A DNA stretch of 20,441 nt. It comes from an uncultured Lachnospiraceae bacterium. GTDB lineage: Bacteria > Bacillota > Clostridia > Lachnospirales > Lachnospiraceae. Location: assembly GCA_902463835.1 (NCBI GenBank), contig CABQGZ010000007.1, positions 1 through 20,441 of the forward strand, written 5' to 3'. Positions within the stretch are counted from its first letter, which is position 1. Every line of letters starts with the position of its first letter. The position numbers and the translations under genes were made by a program. Below, piece after piece: positions 1-8,389 of the stretch. Below the pieces are notes generated by a model. That model made no database searches, was not told where the DNA came from, and worked only from the letters and a program-made list of their open reading frames with translations.

Positions 1-2
1 AA

Positions 3-878
3 TTTCAGAGACGGTTCGGTGCCGCGGACATTTCCACAGACGCGGAGGAATGTATCAGCCGAGCGGATACGGATATTGTGATTATTGCCACGTACCCATC
101 CAGCCATTTGGCGCTGCTGAAGCTGTGCTTGAAATACAAAAAGCATGTACTCTGTGAGAAGCCTATTGCGGCGACGCTGGAAGACGGCCAGGAGTTTGTA
201 AGGTTAGTAAAGAAACAGACCGAAGTGAAGGTTTTGATCGGCCATATTCTGCGGCACAATGCAACTTACCGCAGGGTAGCAGAGATGATTCACGAAGGCG
301 CCATCGGCCATCCCATCATCCTGCGGATGTCCCAGAATCATCATACCATGGATTGGGACAGGTACCGCAGGCTGATCGAAGAGACTTCCCCCATAGTGGA
401 CTGCGGGGTGCATTATCTCGACGTGATGCAGTGGTTCACGGGGGCGAAGATCGTGAATATCTCGGGAATCGGAATGCGGACGGAGGAGGATCTGCCGCCG
501 GATAAAAATAATTATGAGATGGTGACCGTCCGCCTTTCGGATGGTTCCGTTGGTTTTTACGAAGCTGGTTGGACGAAAACGATCAATGCAAATAATATGA
601 AAGAATTTGTAGGTCCCAGGGGAAGTATCCGACTCATTTTTGAAAAGGACAGAATGAGTCATCAGGAGGAAGGAGATCTGATCGAGTACTATAGTCTGGA
701 GGATGCCACATATCATACCATCAATGTGAAGGCGGAACGCAAGCCCACGGATGTACAGCTTCGGTGCCTGATTCGGATGATAGAGGAAGACCTTCCTGAT
801 ATACCAACCATCGATGAAGTATATGCCAGCTTTGAAGCTGCAATAAAGGCGGAACAGCTCTTTCTTCTGACGAGGTAG
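3..878 (+). CDS. Gfo/Idh/MocA-family oxidoreductase, 5'-truncated by window
   Basis: C-terminal part of a cytoplasmic NAD(P)-dependent sugar or cyclitol dehydrogenase. The frame is open from base 3, so the start lies outside the window. The N-terminal dinucleotide-binding Gly motif is missing, but the end of the Rossmann fold (DTDIVIIATYPSSH) and the family's EKP motif (bases 156-164, KHVLCEKPIA context) are visible. These are followed by a DCGVHYLD segment (bases 399-422), which carries the Asp and His normally found in the active site. The C-terminal half is the usual alpha/beta substrate domain with a GPRGSIRL strand. About 50 residues appear to be missing compared with the family. A GTG at base 78 is internal and is not the real start. 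The family acts on many sugars, including myo-inositol and deoxy sugars; the substrate cannot be told here. It lies 38 bases upstream of the next gene and may belong to the same transcript. Confidence 0.88.
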   Translation, partial: FQRRFGAADISTDAEECISRADTDIVIIATYPSSHLALLKLCLKYKKHVLCEKPIAATLEDGQEFVRLVKKQTEVKVLIGHILRHNATYRRVAEMIHEGAIGHPIILRMSQNHHTMDWDRYRRLIEETSPIVDCGVHYLDVMQWFTGAKIVNISGIGMRTEEDLPPDKNNYEMVTVRLSDGSVGFYEAGWTKTINANNMKEFVGPRGSIRLIFEKDRMSHQEEGDLIEYYSLEDATYHTINVKAERKPTDVQLRCLIRMIEEDLPDIPTIDEVYASFEAAIKAEQLFLLTR

Positions 879-916
879 GAGCTACCAAAAAATTTATAAA
901 ATGGAAAGGACGAGTG

Positions 917-2017
917 ATGAGAATGCGTACGAAAAGAAAAAAGGATCATGTGAAACGGACGGTATTGTGCACTTTGGCTGGGCTTGGGGTTTTTCTGCTG
1001 ACAGCTGTCTTGGTGAAAGGACATCTTTCGACAGTGCCAACGGAGGTTGATGCGACCAGCAGAGAGGTTTTGGCACAGAATGACACAGAGACGGCAGTGG
1101 CGACGGGTGAAATAACGGAGGATTCTTATGATCTTACCGTTACGACCTTTAATGTGGGAGGATTTGCTGCTGGTGTTGACGATGGGATTCATACTTCTGT
1201 AATGAACTATACTCCAAAGAGGTATGATCCAGTGGATGCGATAAGCAGATGGAAAAAATTGTTTGATTATGGGAATGATTGTGAAAATCATGGTCTTCAG
1301 TCAGATTTATACTTCTTTCAGGAATGTTCGAAAATGCTTTGGCAGGACGATGCGAACATATTAGCTGCTCCGGAGACGGGAATGACCGTGATGCGTGATG
1401 AGGTTTTTTCCAAGCTCTTTGAAAACGTATATGATTATACTGGTATTAACAGTGGGGCATGGGGATCGGGCGATTCCAATTTTACCATGGCGTCTAACAA
1501 ATTTACGGTTAGGGACATCACTTATGGAACGCTTTCTGGTAAATATGCGGCAAATCGCCGCGGCTATATGAAGGGCTACATTGATGTAAACGGTGTTGAG
1601 ATCGCAGTTTACAACGTGCATCTTGGTTGGAATGATAATAATGGAGATGCGGTTGTGGATTCTTATTATGAATTGATTGATCTTATGAATGAAGATGAAT
1701 ATGTACTTGTCGCCGGTGATATGAATGGAAGCAGCATGGTAGAGTATATGAAATCAGCAGGCTACAAGGCGGCAAACAGAGGTGACTTCGGAACGTTCAA
1801 TACTTATGTAAATGGCACAGCGCATTACATTGATAATATTTTTGTTTCACCGAATATTGAGATCAAGGATGTGAAGGTGGGAGCTGAACAGGACAGAGGC
1901 TATTCTGATCATCTCCCATTGACGGCACATATTACGGTGAAAAAAGATGCAGCCGGTGTGACTCCAGGGAACCGACCGGAAGTCGGAGAAGATGGATTTA
2001 CTACAGAGTACAGATAA
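917..2017 (+). CDS. Membrane-anchored endonuclease/exonuclease/phosphatase-fold hydrolase
   Basis: Probable surface-exposed, metal-dependent phosphodiesterase or phosphatase of the EEP superfamily (DNase I, sphingomyelinase, inositol-phosphatase fold). A Lys/Arg-rich start and one hydrophobic segment (about residues 15-35) with no lipobox Cys suggest an N-terminal anchor or an uncleaved signal. The EEP signature residues appear in order: Asn79 in TFNVGG, Glu136 in FFQE, His235 in YNVHLGW, Asp268 and Asn270 in AGDMNGS, and Asp331-His332 in YSDHLP. All expected catalytic and metal-binding positions are present, so it is probably active. The ATG at 917 is chosen over the GTG at 914 because GGAAAGGA ends 7 bases before it. 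A tail after the fold ends in VGEDGFTTEYR and is shared in part with the second EEP gene at 8390. Substrate unknown: nucleic acid, phospholipid and phosphorylated glycan are all possible. Base composition is AT-richer than that of the paralogue. Confidence 0.88.
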   Translation: MRMRTKRKKDHVKRTVLCTLAGLGVFLLTAVLVKGHLSTVPTEVDATSREVLAQNDTETAVATGEITEDSYDLTVTTFNVGGFAAGVDDGIHTSVMNYTPKRYDPVDAISRWKKLFDYGNDCENHGLQSDLYFFQECSKMLWQDDANILAAPETGMTVMRDEVFSKLFENVYDYTGINSGAWGSGDSNFTMASNKFTVRDITYGTLSGKYAANRRGYMKGYIDVNGVEIAVYNVHLGWNDNNGDAVVDSYYELIDLMNEDEYVLVAGDMNGSSMVEYMKSAGYKAANRGDFGTFNTYVNGTAHYIDNIFVSPNIEIKDVKVGAEQDRGYSDHLPLTAHITVKKDAAGVTPGNRPEVGEDGFTTEYR

Positions 2018-2035
2018 GGAGAGGAGATGTAAAGC

Positions 2036-5000
2036 ATGAAAAGAATAATTGCTGGTTTACTTAGCATCTGTTTGGCAGCAGGCCTTTTTACAGGGGTTCG
2101 TGCTTGGGCAGGAAATACAGAGGACGAAAGTATGATTGTTATGCCAGGGGCGGTTCCGGTTCTTGGAAGCAGTTATGAATATGTCTACCACGAGGCGTGG
2201 GGCAAAACGGAGTATGAGGCTGAGTTTACGCAGACTGCAGACTTTGCAGGAATCGGTTTCCGTGGAGGGGTTGCCATGGATTGTGAGATTCCAATCGGTC
2301 AAATGCCAGGAAAAGGATTTTATGGTATAACGCTAAAGCCCAATACAACTGTCAAAGCAGATAATAATATGTTTATGATGTATGTGCAGATGCCGGTATA
2401 TGCACCTGACGCAGTGACCTATAGGTGGGATGAAATAATGAGATTTACCGGTATGGCGGTGGAACAGGGCGGAAAGACTTATTATTCCGGCCGGGAAGGA
2501 ATGTATGGTATAAAGGCACGTTACCTTGCAGAGGACGCCGCTGTGTGGAAGGAAACAGCTTTGACAGAGGCGCTTATATCGTCCCTGTTCGGCAGTTTCC
2601 GTGGATATATGATGCTTGACATTTCCAGCGCGCCCCAATATGAGACGTGGAAGACAGACGGGTTCGATCCAGCTGCAGATTACAAGGTAATACAGCTTAC
2701 GATGCAAAACGGAGCAGTTGGAGGAGCTTGCGGTTCTTTTAAGGTAGGCGGATTCTATGGCATCGATACTTATAAGGAGAATGCCATCACAGCACAGATC
2801 AAGAATGTCCCGGCAACGAAGGCGCTGTCTGAATATGATCCGACCCCATTGAAGGTGACGTCTACAAATATGCCTGGAGCATTTCAGGGGGGCTGTGGTG
2901 AGGACTCGTACGGGAGAACGCTGCCATGGGGTACAGGATATGGGGAAGATCCTTATAATGGGGATGGTTATGAAAATAAGACGTCTCTCATGGAGATTGT
3001 AGCTGGAGGTGCCGGAAATTACAATCATCATATCGCCTATACAGCTGAGACACCCCACGGATATTTATCAGAGGGGAACAATTATAAATATCGTGTCAAT
3101 ATAAAGACGACGAGCAACAGCGAGAATGCGGCAGGAGCCATGCTCTATCTTGAACTGCCGGAAACAGGGTTGGGATATACATCCATGCGTGTGGATGCGA
3201 TTAATCAGGATGGTGAATGGCCTCAGTTCAAAGGGACGAAGGACGGCTATGCTTACCTGGAAACGAATGGAAGCGAATGGGTATCAGGCGATGTAGGGGC
3301 AAACGGTGAACTGAAGCTGCCGGATGGATTTAAGGGTTATGTAAAGCTTTATGTTAAAGGTGTAACCAGGGATGGTTACTATATGGTTTTCTCCTGGGGA
3401 CTTTTCGGTGGCAGCTATGGAGATGTGATCCTTGGCGGAACCTGGAGTATTGTAGAGGATCAGAATTCATGCTATGTGCAATTCGGTGATTCTGATGCAG
3501 TGAAGGTGGCAGACGGAACTATTCTTCAGCCGATTAAGGGAACGATGAAGGATCCTGCATATAACGGAGTGTGGGGGAATGCCATTGGAGGAACGGCAAA
3601 CAGAGTAAAAGTGGATAAAGAAGGTGTGACATGCACATTTAGCGAGAACACGGAACCGTTTGGCACACATATGATGAGAAAGATGAGTTCGGAGAATGTG
3701 GTAAAAAACGCTACGACATGGTATGAGGGCTGGGTGCCGATCGACTCTGCTACCAATACAGCCATGATCTGGATGGAGCTTCCAAGATCCACGTCGGATA
3801 CACCGGTAGAGATAAGCGTGCAAGGTCCGAACTGTACACAAAATGGGAAGTGGTGTTGGGCAAATTCGAAAAACCTGCAATACGCATACCTGGCTTCTGA
3901 TTCCAACCAGTGGGTAAATGGTGTGATTCCAGGTGATGGAAGTGGGCTTTTAAGTTTACCAGAAGGATTTAAGGGGTATGTAAAATTTGATCTCAGTACG
4001 CTGGATGCTTATAGAAATGGTTGGAAAAATCAAGCTGGAGAGAATTTTGACTATAGCACGGACTATCAGATGGATCAGATTGGGTTCAAGTTAAGCGCGT
4101 TAGGCGGAGAACATGGCGACTTCGTTCTCGGAACCTTTACGACGATCACGTATGATTCTAACAGTATCTATTCAGTGATCAGCAACAGTGATACAGCAGT
4201 GAACGGAGCGCCGGAGAGGTTGACATACTATTCCGAGGACGATTCGACCGTGCTGGATAAATTGCGTGGAATACTGGCAGAGATCGATGAAGTTGATATT
4301 ACCGATTATGATTTGATCGAACAAGCGATTGAGATTTATGAAGGCCTTTCGCAAGAATACAGAGAGCAACTGACCGCCGAAGAATGCGCAGACTACGAAG
4401 CTAAGGTAACAACGTACAGCCAAAATTATCGTCCGACCTTTCAGGGGGCTGCAGCTTACGTGCCAAATGGCGCCAATATGGCGGGATTCCGTCTGGGCAG
4501 CGAAATTGATGCCGCGCAGGCAGATGCAGAGGGATATTCCGTGAAAGCATACGGAACCGTCATGATGCCAAAAGCAGCTTTCGATGCACGTAGTCCAAAA
4601 TTCGATGATAAGTCTACGGGAGCGGTAACGTATACATATGAAAATACAGATGCGAAAACAGCGCTTCAATGGAATGTGGACTATACAAGCAGGAACTGGA
4701 AGGAATATGCAGATGATTTCTATTTCCGCAGCTATGTAGTTTACTCAAATGGAAGTAACAACATCACAGTATGGAATGACTCCGTGACGAATCGTGCAAA
4801 CATGTCGGCGGGAGAGTATGAAGCCTCTGGGGACGAGATGAAAGAACTTGGAAGCGGCTTTGTAAAGCAGGTGGAGTATGAAGCGCCTTATTATGCAACT
4901 TCTATTACACAGGCGGCGAACCTTTTTGGAATCTCAGTTCTGAGCGGTCATGAGTATGGCAATTTGAATGGAGACTACAACACAAAAGAGAATACAGGGA

Positions 5001-6250
5001 TCGTTGACGAAGCAGACGCAGCGCTTATGAGAGCGTATCTGGTTGGAAAAGATGCTCCAAGGGTAAGGTATATGAGTGATCTTGACGACAGCGGCGAGCT
5101 TACGGTTGTGGATCTTGTGAGATTGAAACGTTATTTAAACGATCCGGCCAATGTCTCGCTGGGCGAAAAAAAAAATCCGGAATTATTAGATTATAAAGAG
5201 CCAAAGGATGTGTATGGTGAGATGTCCGTGAGCATCATAGGCGACAGCATCTCACAGGGATTGAATGCCGGGAATCTGTATGACGATTCCTGGGCGTCAA
5301 TCTTCAAGGCATCATTTAACCAGCATTTCGGTTCCAATAATATGGGCTTTGTCTCCTTTAACGACGGGTATGCGGATAAAGCAGGCGAGACAGATGCAGC
5401 AACTTATAAAGAAATCCATAAGATTACAATGGAAGCCGATGATCAGTGGAAGATTACGAAGTTTTGGACAGGAACGCCGGGGCTCTACCTTTACACAGCA
5501 AATCAGGATCCGGAGTTTCAAGGGGATTCTGTTCTTAATATAGAACTGAATCGTAAAGAAGGCGGAATCCAGCGCCATATAAACGGATTTTATATTTACC
5601 ATACGGCAGGCCCTGATTATGGAAGCTTCAACGTACTGGTAAATGATACAAAGGCGGCAGCTGTAAATTGTGCTGCAGATACAAAGAATAATTGCGCGAG
5701 AAGTGAATTTATTAAGATTCCGGAGAACACCGGTGATGAGATTACCATAAAAATTGTGAAGCCATCTGACGTAACAGGAACGGTTCAGATTGCCGGCATC
5801 AGCTACAGAGAGGATACGACATCGCCGGTAGTGAATAATTATTCGCTCAGCGGCTGCAGACTGGTAGATTTCTCTGATGACATGTTAAGTCAGATTGCTA
5901 CTGCAAATGTGGTAGTTCTGACATTGGGAACGAATGATCTTGGAACAGGCTGCGATATTGAGGCGTTCAAACAGAAACTGGATATTGTTGTTAAAACCTG
6001 TAAGGAAAACGGTTCTAAGCTGGTGGTCGGCGATGTGATCTGGAATCTTGCCGGGAGGCCGCAGGGCACGGCGTTCAAGCTGGCGCTGAAGGATGCAGCC
6101 CTGGCGATGGGAGACGATGGCTACTATATTGATTTTAATGAGATTCCGGTAAATAAGCTTCTGGATGTAACCAAAGACAGTTATCATCCCACAAAGCAGG
6201 GACATGGACTTATGGCCACGAAACTTAAGAACTTCTTTGGATTGGATTAA
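2036..6250 (+). CDS. Secreted multimodular protein with dockerin-like and SGNH esterase domains
   Basis: A 1404-residue exported protein. A Sec signal peptide ends near AWA (residue 25). Three related beta-rich modules follow, about residues 39-250 (degenerate), 281-495 and 500-725. The last two carry the motif LP-D/E-GFKGY at 428-435 and 641-648, and each ends with a GG-x-x-GD segment and an aromatic strand. A helical linker (about 735-797) leads to a beta domain (798-970) starting YRPTFQG. Residues 975-1036 resemble a type I dockerin. The second calcium loop (SDLDDSGELTVVD, then a RLKRYL helix) is canonical; the first (GDYN...TGIVDEAD) has a few extra residues. The C-terminal SGNH hydrolase domain has GDS (Ser1071), GTND (1298-1301) and Asp1381/His1384 in DSYHPTKQGH, with a long beta-rich insert between the first two blocks. 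Likely an esterase or deacetylase acting on a glycan, with modules for binding and a dockerin for docking. The SD is AGGAGAGGAG. Paralogous to the next gene. Confidence 0.85.
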   Translation: MKRIIAGLLSICLAAGLFTGVRAWAGNTEDESMIVMPGAVPVLGSSYEYVYHEAWGKTEYEAEFTQTADFAGIGFRGGVAMDCEIPIGQMPGKGFYGITLKPNTTVKADNNMFMMYVQMPVYAPDAVTYRWDEIMRFTGMAVEQGGKTYYSGREGMYGIKARYLAEDAAVWKETALTEALISSLFGSFRGYMMLDISSAPQYETWKTDGFDPAADYKVIQLTMQNGAVGGACGSFKVGGFYGIDTYKENAITAQIKNVPATKALSEYDPTPLKVTSTNMPGAFQGGCGEDSYGRTLPWGTGYGEDPYNGDGYENKTSLMEIVAGGAGNYNHHIAYTAETPHGYLSEGNNYKYRVNIKTTSNSENAAGAMLYLELPETGLGYTSMRVDAINQDGEWPQFKGTKDGYAYLETNGSEWVSGDVGANGELKLPDGFKGYVKLYVKGVTRDGYYMVFSWGLFGGSYGDVILGGTWSIVEDQNSCYVQFGDSDAVKVADGTILQPIKGTMKDPAYNGVWGNAIGGTANRVKVDKEGVTCTFSENTEPFGTHMMRKMSSENVVKNATTWYEGWVPIDSATNTAMIWMELPRSTSDTPVEISVQGPNCTQNGKWCWANSKNLQYAYLASDSNQWVNGVIPGDGSGLLSLPEGFKGYVKFDLSTLDAYRNGWKNQAGENFDYSTDYQMDQIGFKLSALGGEHGDFVLGTFTTITYDSNSIYSVISNSDTAVNGAPERLTYYSEDDSTVLDKLRGILAEIDEVDITDYDLIEQAIEIYEGLSQEYREQLTAEECADYEAKVTTYSQNYRPTFQGAAAYVPNGANMAGFRLGSEIDAAQADAEGYSVKAYGTVMMPKAAFDARSPKFDDKSTGAVTYTYENTDAKTALQWNVDYTSRNWKEYADDFYFRSYVVYSNGSNNITVWNDSVTNRANMSAGEYEASGDEMKELGSGFVKQVEYEAPYYATSITQAANLFGISVLSGHEYGNLNGDYNTKENTGIVDEADAALMRAYLVGKDAPRVRYMSDLDDSGELTVVDLVRLKRYLNDPANVSLGEKKNPELLDYKEPKDVYGEMSVSIIGDSISQGLNAGNLYDDSWASIFKASFNQHFGSNNMGFVSFNDGYADKAGETDAATYKEIHKITMEADDQWKITKFWTGTPGLYLYTANQDPEFQGDSVLNIELNRKEGGIQRHINGFYIYHTAGPDYGSFNVLVNDTKAAAVNCAADTKNNCARSEFIKIPENTGDEITIKIVKPSDVTGTVQIAGISYREDTTSPVVNNYSLSGCRLVDFSDDMLSQIATANVVVLTLGTNDLGTGCDIEAFKQKLDIVVKTCKENGSKLVVGDVIWNLAGRPQGTAFKLALKDAALAMGDDGYYIDFNEIPVNKLLDVTKDSYHPTKQGHGLMATKLKNFFGLD
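5166..5175 (+). repeat. Homopolymer of ten A bases at dockerin-SGNH junction
   Basis: A run of ten A bases inside the large modular gene, falling in the short linker (residues around SLGEKKNPE) between the dockerin-like and SGNH domains. Gain of one A leads to a TAA at 5194-5196; loss of one A leads to a TAG at 5187-5189. Either slip would end the protein just after the dockerin, without the esterase. A runs of about this length are known to promote RNA polymerase slippage and replication slippage in bacteria. Whether that happens here is inference. Confidence 0.75.
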
Positions 6251-6272
6251 GATAAGAATGTGAGGTGTGAAG

Positions 6273-8375
6273 ATGAGAAAGCGAGACATTCCTCTGGGGA
6301 AAAGTCTGATGGTACTGCTATTGTGCGTGATACTGTGTGTAAGCTCTATGGTACCGGCCAGCGCGGCAAAGAATGAACCGGACGACGTAATGAAGGCCAC
6401 CTCCCTCTGTGTGCAGGGAAGGAAAGAAGAGCCGGAGAACCCGGAGGGAACAGTGATGACCGGAAAATCGGTCAGCGTGGAAGAAGGCGCAGTGGGAGAA
6501 AATGCCGCAAAAGTAACTTACGAGGATAAGAAGTGGTGGGGTACAGTTACCCAGGCGACGACGAAGCTGGGCGAGCCGGTGACTGCCATCAGCGACCGGA
6601 AATCGGTGGTGATCGACAGCCCCATCAAGGAGGGATATGAGAATCAGACCGGGCCGCTATTCACACTGGATCTTGGATGGGCAAGGTACAATATGGCCAC
6701 GGAGGATCTGATGTTCTATGTGGAACTTCCGGCCACCGGGAGAGGCTCTTCCCTTCGCGTGGACACGATTTGTGCAGATGGCTGGTCAAAGTATCCGGCT
6801 CCGGCAGGAATGAAATACAAGTATCTGGCGGAGGGCGGAACAAAGTGGATAGACGCAGCTATCGGCAATGACAGCAACAAGCAGATGGATCTGCCGGACG
6901 GCTTCAAGGGCTATGTCCGCATTGCGGTGAATACCGCAGGAAATTGCGGGGATTATGCCAACGCGGAGCTTGCCATGCAGTATTTTATTTTTTACCTTGG
7001 TTCCTTCGGCGGTAATCTCGGTTCTGTGAAGCTTGGCGGCGTGTGGTTTACATCCAAGGACGACAGCCTACAGATCTCCGTGGACGGCGGCGAGCCGGTT
7101 GCCCTGACGGAGCTTGAAGAGGATCCGCTGCCCATGCCTGAGGGAATCAGCATCGACGAGTGCCGTGAATGGTGGGGCGCCACAAAGCGCAGCACCATCG
7201 CCCTGGGAGAGAAGATTGCGCCCATTGGGGAATCCCTGTCGGTGGTGATCGGAAGTCCCCAGGAGGAGGGCGTCTATGTAAGCCGCTCTGCCCAGGTGAT
7301 CGGAATCTATCCGTATCAGGAGGTTGATGTGGGCAAGGAGGATCTGATGTTCTACGTGGAGCTGCCCAATACAAAGACAGGAGCAACCTCCATACGGATG
7401 TGCGATTTCAGAAATACCCAGGACAATGTCTGGGGGAATTATACCAACGCTACAGCGGAGTACCTTGCTGTCAATGGAAACGAGTGGGTGTCTGTCAGGA
7501 CGGACAGTGACGCCAATATCCTTTTGCCGGACGGTTTTAAAGGCTATATCAAGCTTCATCCGGAAGAGGTACCTACCTGGAAGGATTTTACGGGCGTTCA
7601 TAAGCTTGACTTCTTCCGCTTCTATCTGGGTGCTTACGGCGGCAGCTACGGCGATGCCAAGATCGGCGGCGTGTGGCTGGTGTCTAAAAGCAATAGCATG
7701 TACGCGGCTGTGGACGGAGGAGAGGCACAGCCTCTTACCTCATACTATACGGAAAGTGAGAATGCCCTGGCGCGCTATAAGGAGTTGGTGGAAAGCCTTA
7801 CGGAGAAGAATCTGGAGGCTGCATCTGTCGTAGACGAGCTGACAATCCTCTATAATTTTCTTTCCGGCGAGTACAGGAACAAGATTACCCAAGGCGAGCT
7901 GGACAAGGTGGCGGAGTATGCCGCCGCGGTGGAGTCGTACCGACCCAGCTTTCTGGGTGTGTCCATAAGGCCCCAGGGGGCTTCGAAACAGGGAGTGAAG
8001 CTTGGCTGGACACTGGATGAGGAGTATCTGACCAGGGAAGGATATACGGTGGTATCCACAGGTGCGGTGGCGCTGGACGCAGGGGCTTACGATGGAACGT
8101 CTGTGATCAATGCCGAGATCAAGGGAGCGAAGATATTGACGGGATCCAAGTCGCCCGCGGGATATTACTGGACAACGCTTGATGTGAGCGTGGCGGAGTA
8201 TTCTCAGAATGTATTGTTCCGCTGTTATGCCGTATTCCGGAATTCTGCCACAGACCAGGAGATCACCGTCTGGTGTGGAGAATATACGGATCGGTTCGGG
8301 AAGAACAATAACTATATGAAGTGCAGTATGATGGAAGCGGCAGAGCACTTCGGTGTTTCGCTGTACGCAGAGTGA
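6273..8375 (+). CDS. Secreted protein with two tandem beta modules, paralogue of upstream gene
   Basis: A 700-residue exported protein with a Sec signal (cleavage near PASAA, residue 31 or 32). It has two tandem copies of the module seen in the upstream gene. Each copy begins with a WWG segment (residues 88 and 300), continues with an EDLMFYVELP strand, has LPDGFKGY at 207-214 and 418-425, and ends with GG...G-x-x-KLGGVW or AKIGGVW and a VDGGE turn. A helical linker (about 495-555) and a C-terminal beta domain (556-700, starting YRPSFLG) match the region before the dockerin of the upstream protein. This protein stops almost exactly where that dockerin would begin (HFGVSLYAE). There are no catalytic motifs, anchor or dockerin, so it is probably a released carbohydrate-binding or structural surface protein. 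The ATG at 6273 is chosen over the GTG at 6267 because GAGG lies 7 bases before it. I do not recognise the module as a named family. Confidence 0.82.
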   Translation: MRKRDIPLGKSLMVLLLCVILCVSSMVPASAAKNEPDDVMKATSLCVQGRKEEPENPEGTVMTGKSVSVEEGAVGENAAKVTYEDKKWWGTVTQATTKLGEPVTAISDRKSVVIDSPIKEGYENQTGPLFTLDLGWARYNMATEDLMFYVELPATGRGSSLRVDTICADGWSKYPAPAGMKYKYLAEGGTKWIDAAIGNDSNKQMDLPDGFKGYVRIAVNTAGNCGDYANAELAMQYFIFYLGSFGGNLGSVKLGGVWFTSKDDSLQISVDGGEPVALTELEEDPLPMPEGISIDECREWWGATKRSTIALGEKIAPIGESLSVVIGSPQEEGVYVSRSAQVIGIYPYQEVDVGKEDLMFYVELPNTKTGATSIRMCDFRNTQDNVWGNYTNATAEYLAVNGNEWVSVRTDSDANILLPDGFKGYIKLHPEEVPTWKDFTGVHKLDFFRFYLGAYGGSYGDAKIGGVWLVSKSNSMYAAVDGGEAQPLTSYYTESENALARYKELVESLTEKNLEAASVVDELTILYNFLSGEYRNKITQGELDKVAEYAAAVESYRPSFLGVSIRPQGASKQGVKLGWTLDEEYLTREGYTVVSTGAVALDAGAYDGTSVINAEIKGAKILTGSKSPAGYYWTTLDVSVAEYSQNVLFRCYAVFRNSATDQEITVWCGEYTDRFGKNNNYMKCSMMEAAEHFGVSLYAE
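6534..7740 (+). repeat. Two tandem module-encoding repeats, about 636 bp period
   Basis: Two in-frame copies of the beta module lie within the second modular gene. The codons for WWG recur at 6534 and 7170, 636 bases (212 codons) apart. The stretch encoding EDLMFYVELP recurs with only a few third-position changes. This points to an internal duplication of a whole domain. The copies have diverged clearly between these anchors, so it is not a recent perfect repeat. Confidence 0.7.
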
Positions 8376-8389
8376 AGGCGGTGATAAAT

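Noticed and set aside
874..886. Short hairpin GGTAG-GAG-CTACC over the stop of the first gene, followed by an A run
   Set aside because: The stem is only 5 bp and is followed by A rather than T on the + strand, so it does not look like an intrinsic terminator in either direction.
895..900. TATAAA resembling a -10 promoter box before the first EEP gene
   Set aside because: It lies only a few bases before the ribosome binding site, so a transcript from it would lack room for the site; no fitting -35 box was seen.
8321..8389. Upstream ATG that would extend the second EEP protein into the preceding gene
   Set aside because: It would bury the lipoprotein signal peptide and overlap the preceding gene by 55 bases; the GTG at 8390 has a good ribosome binding site.
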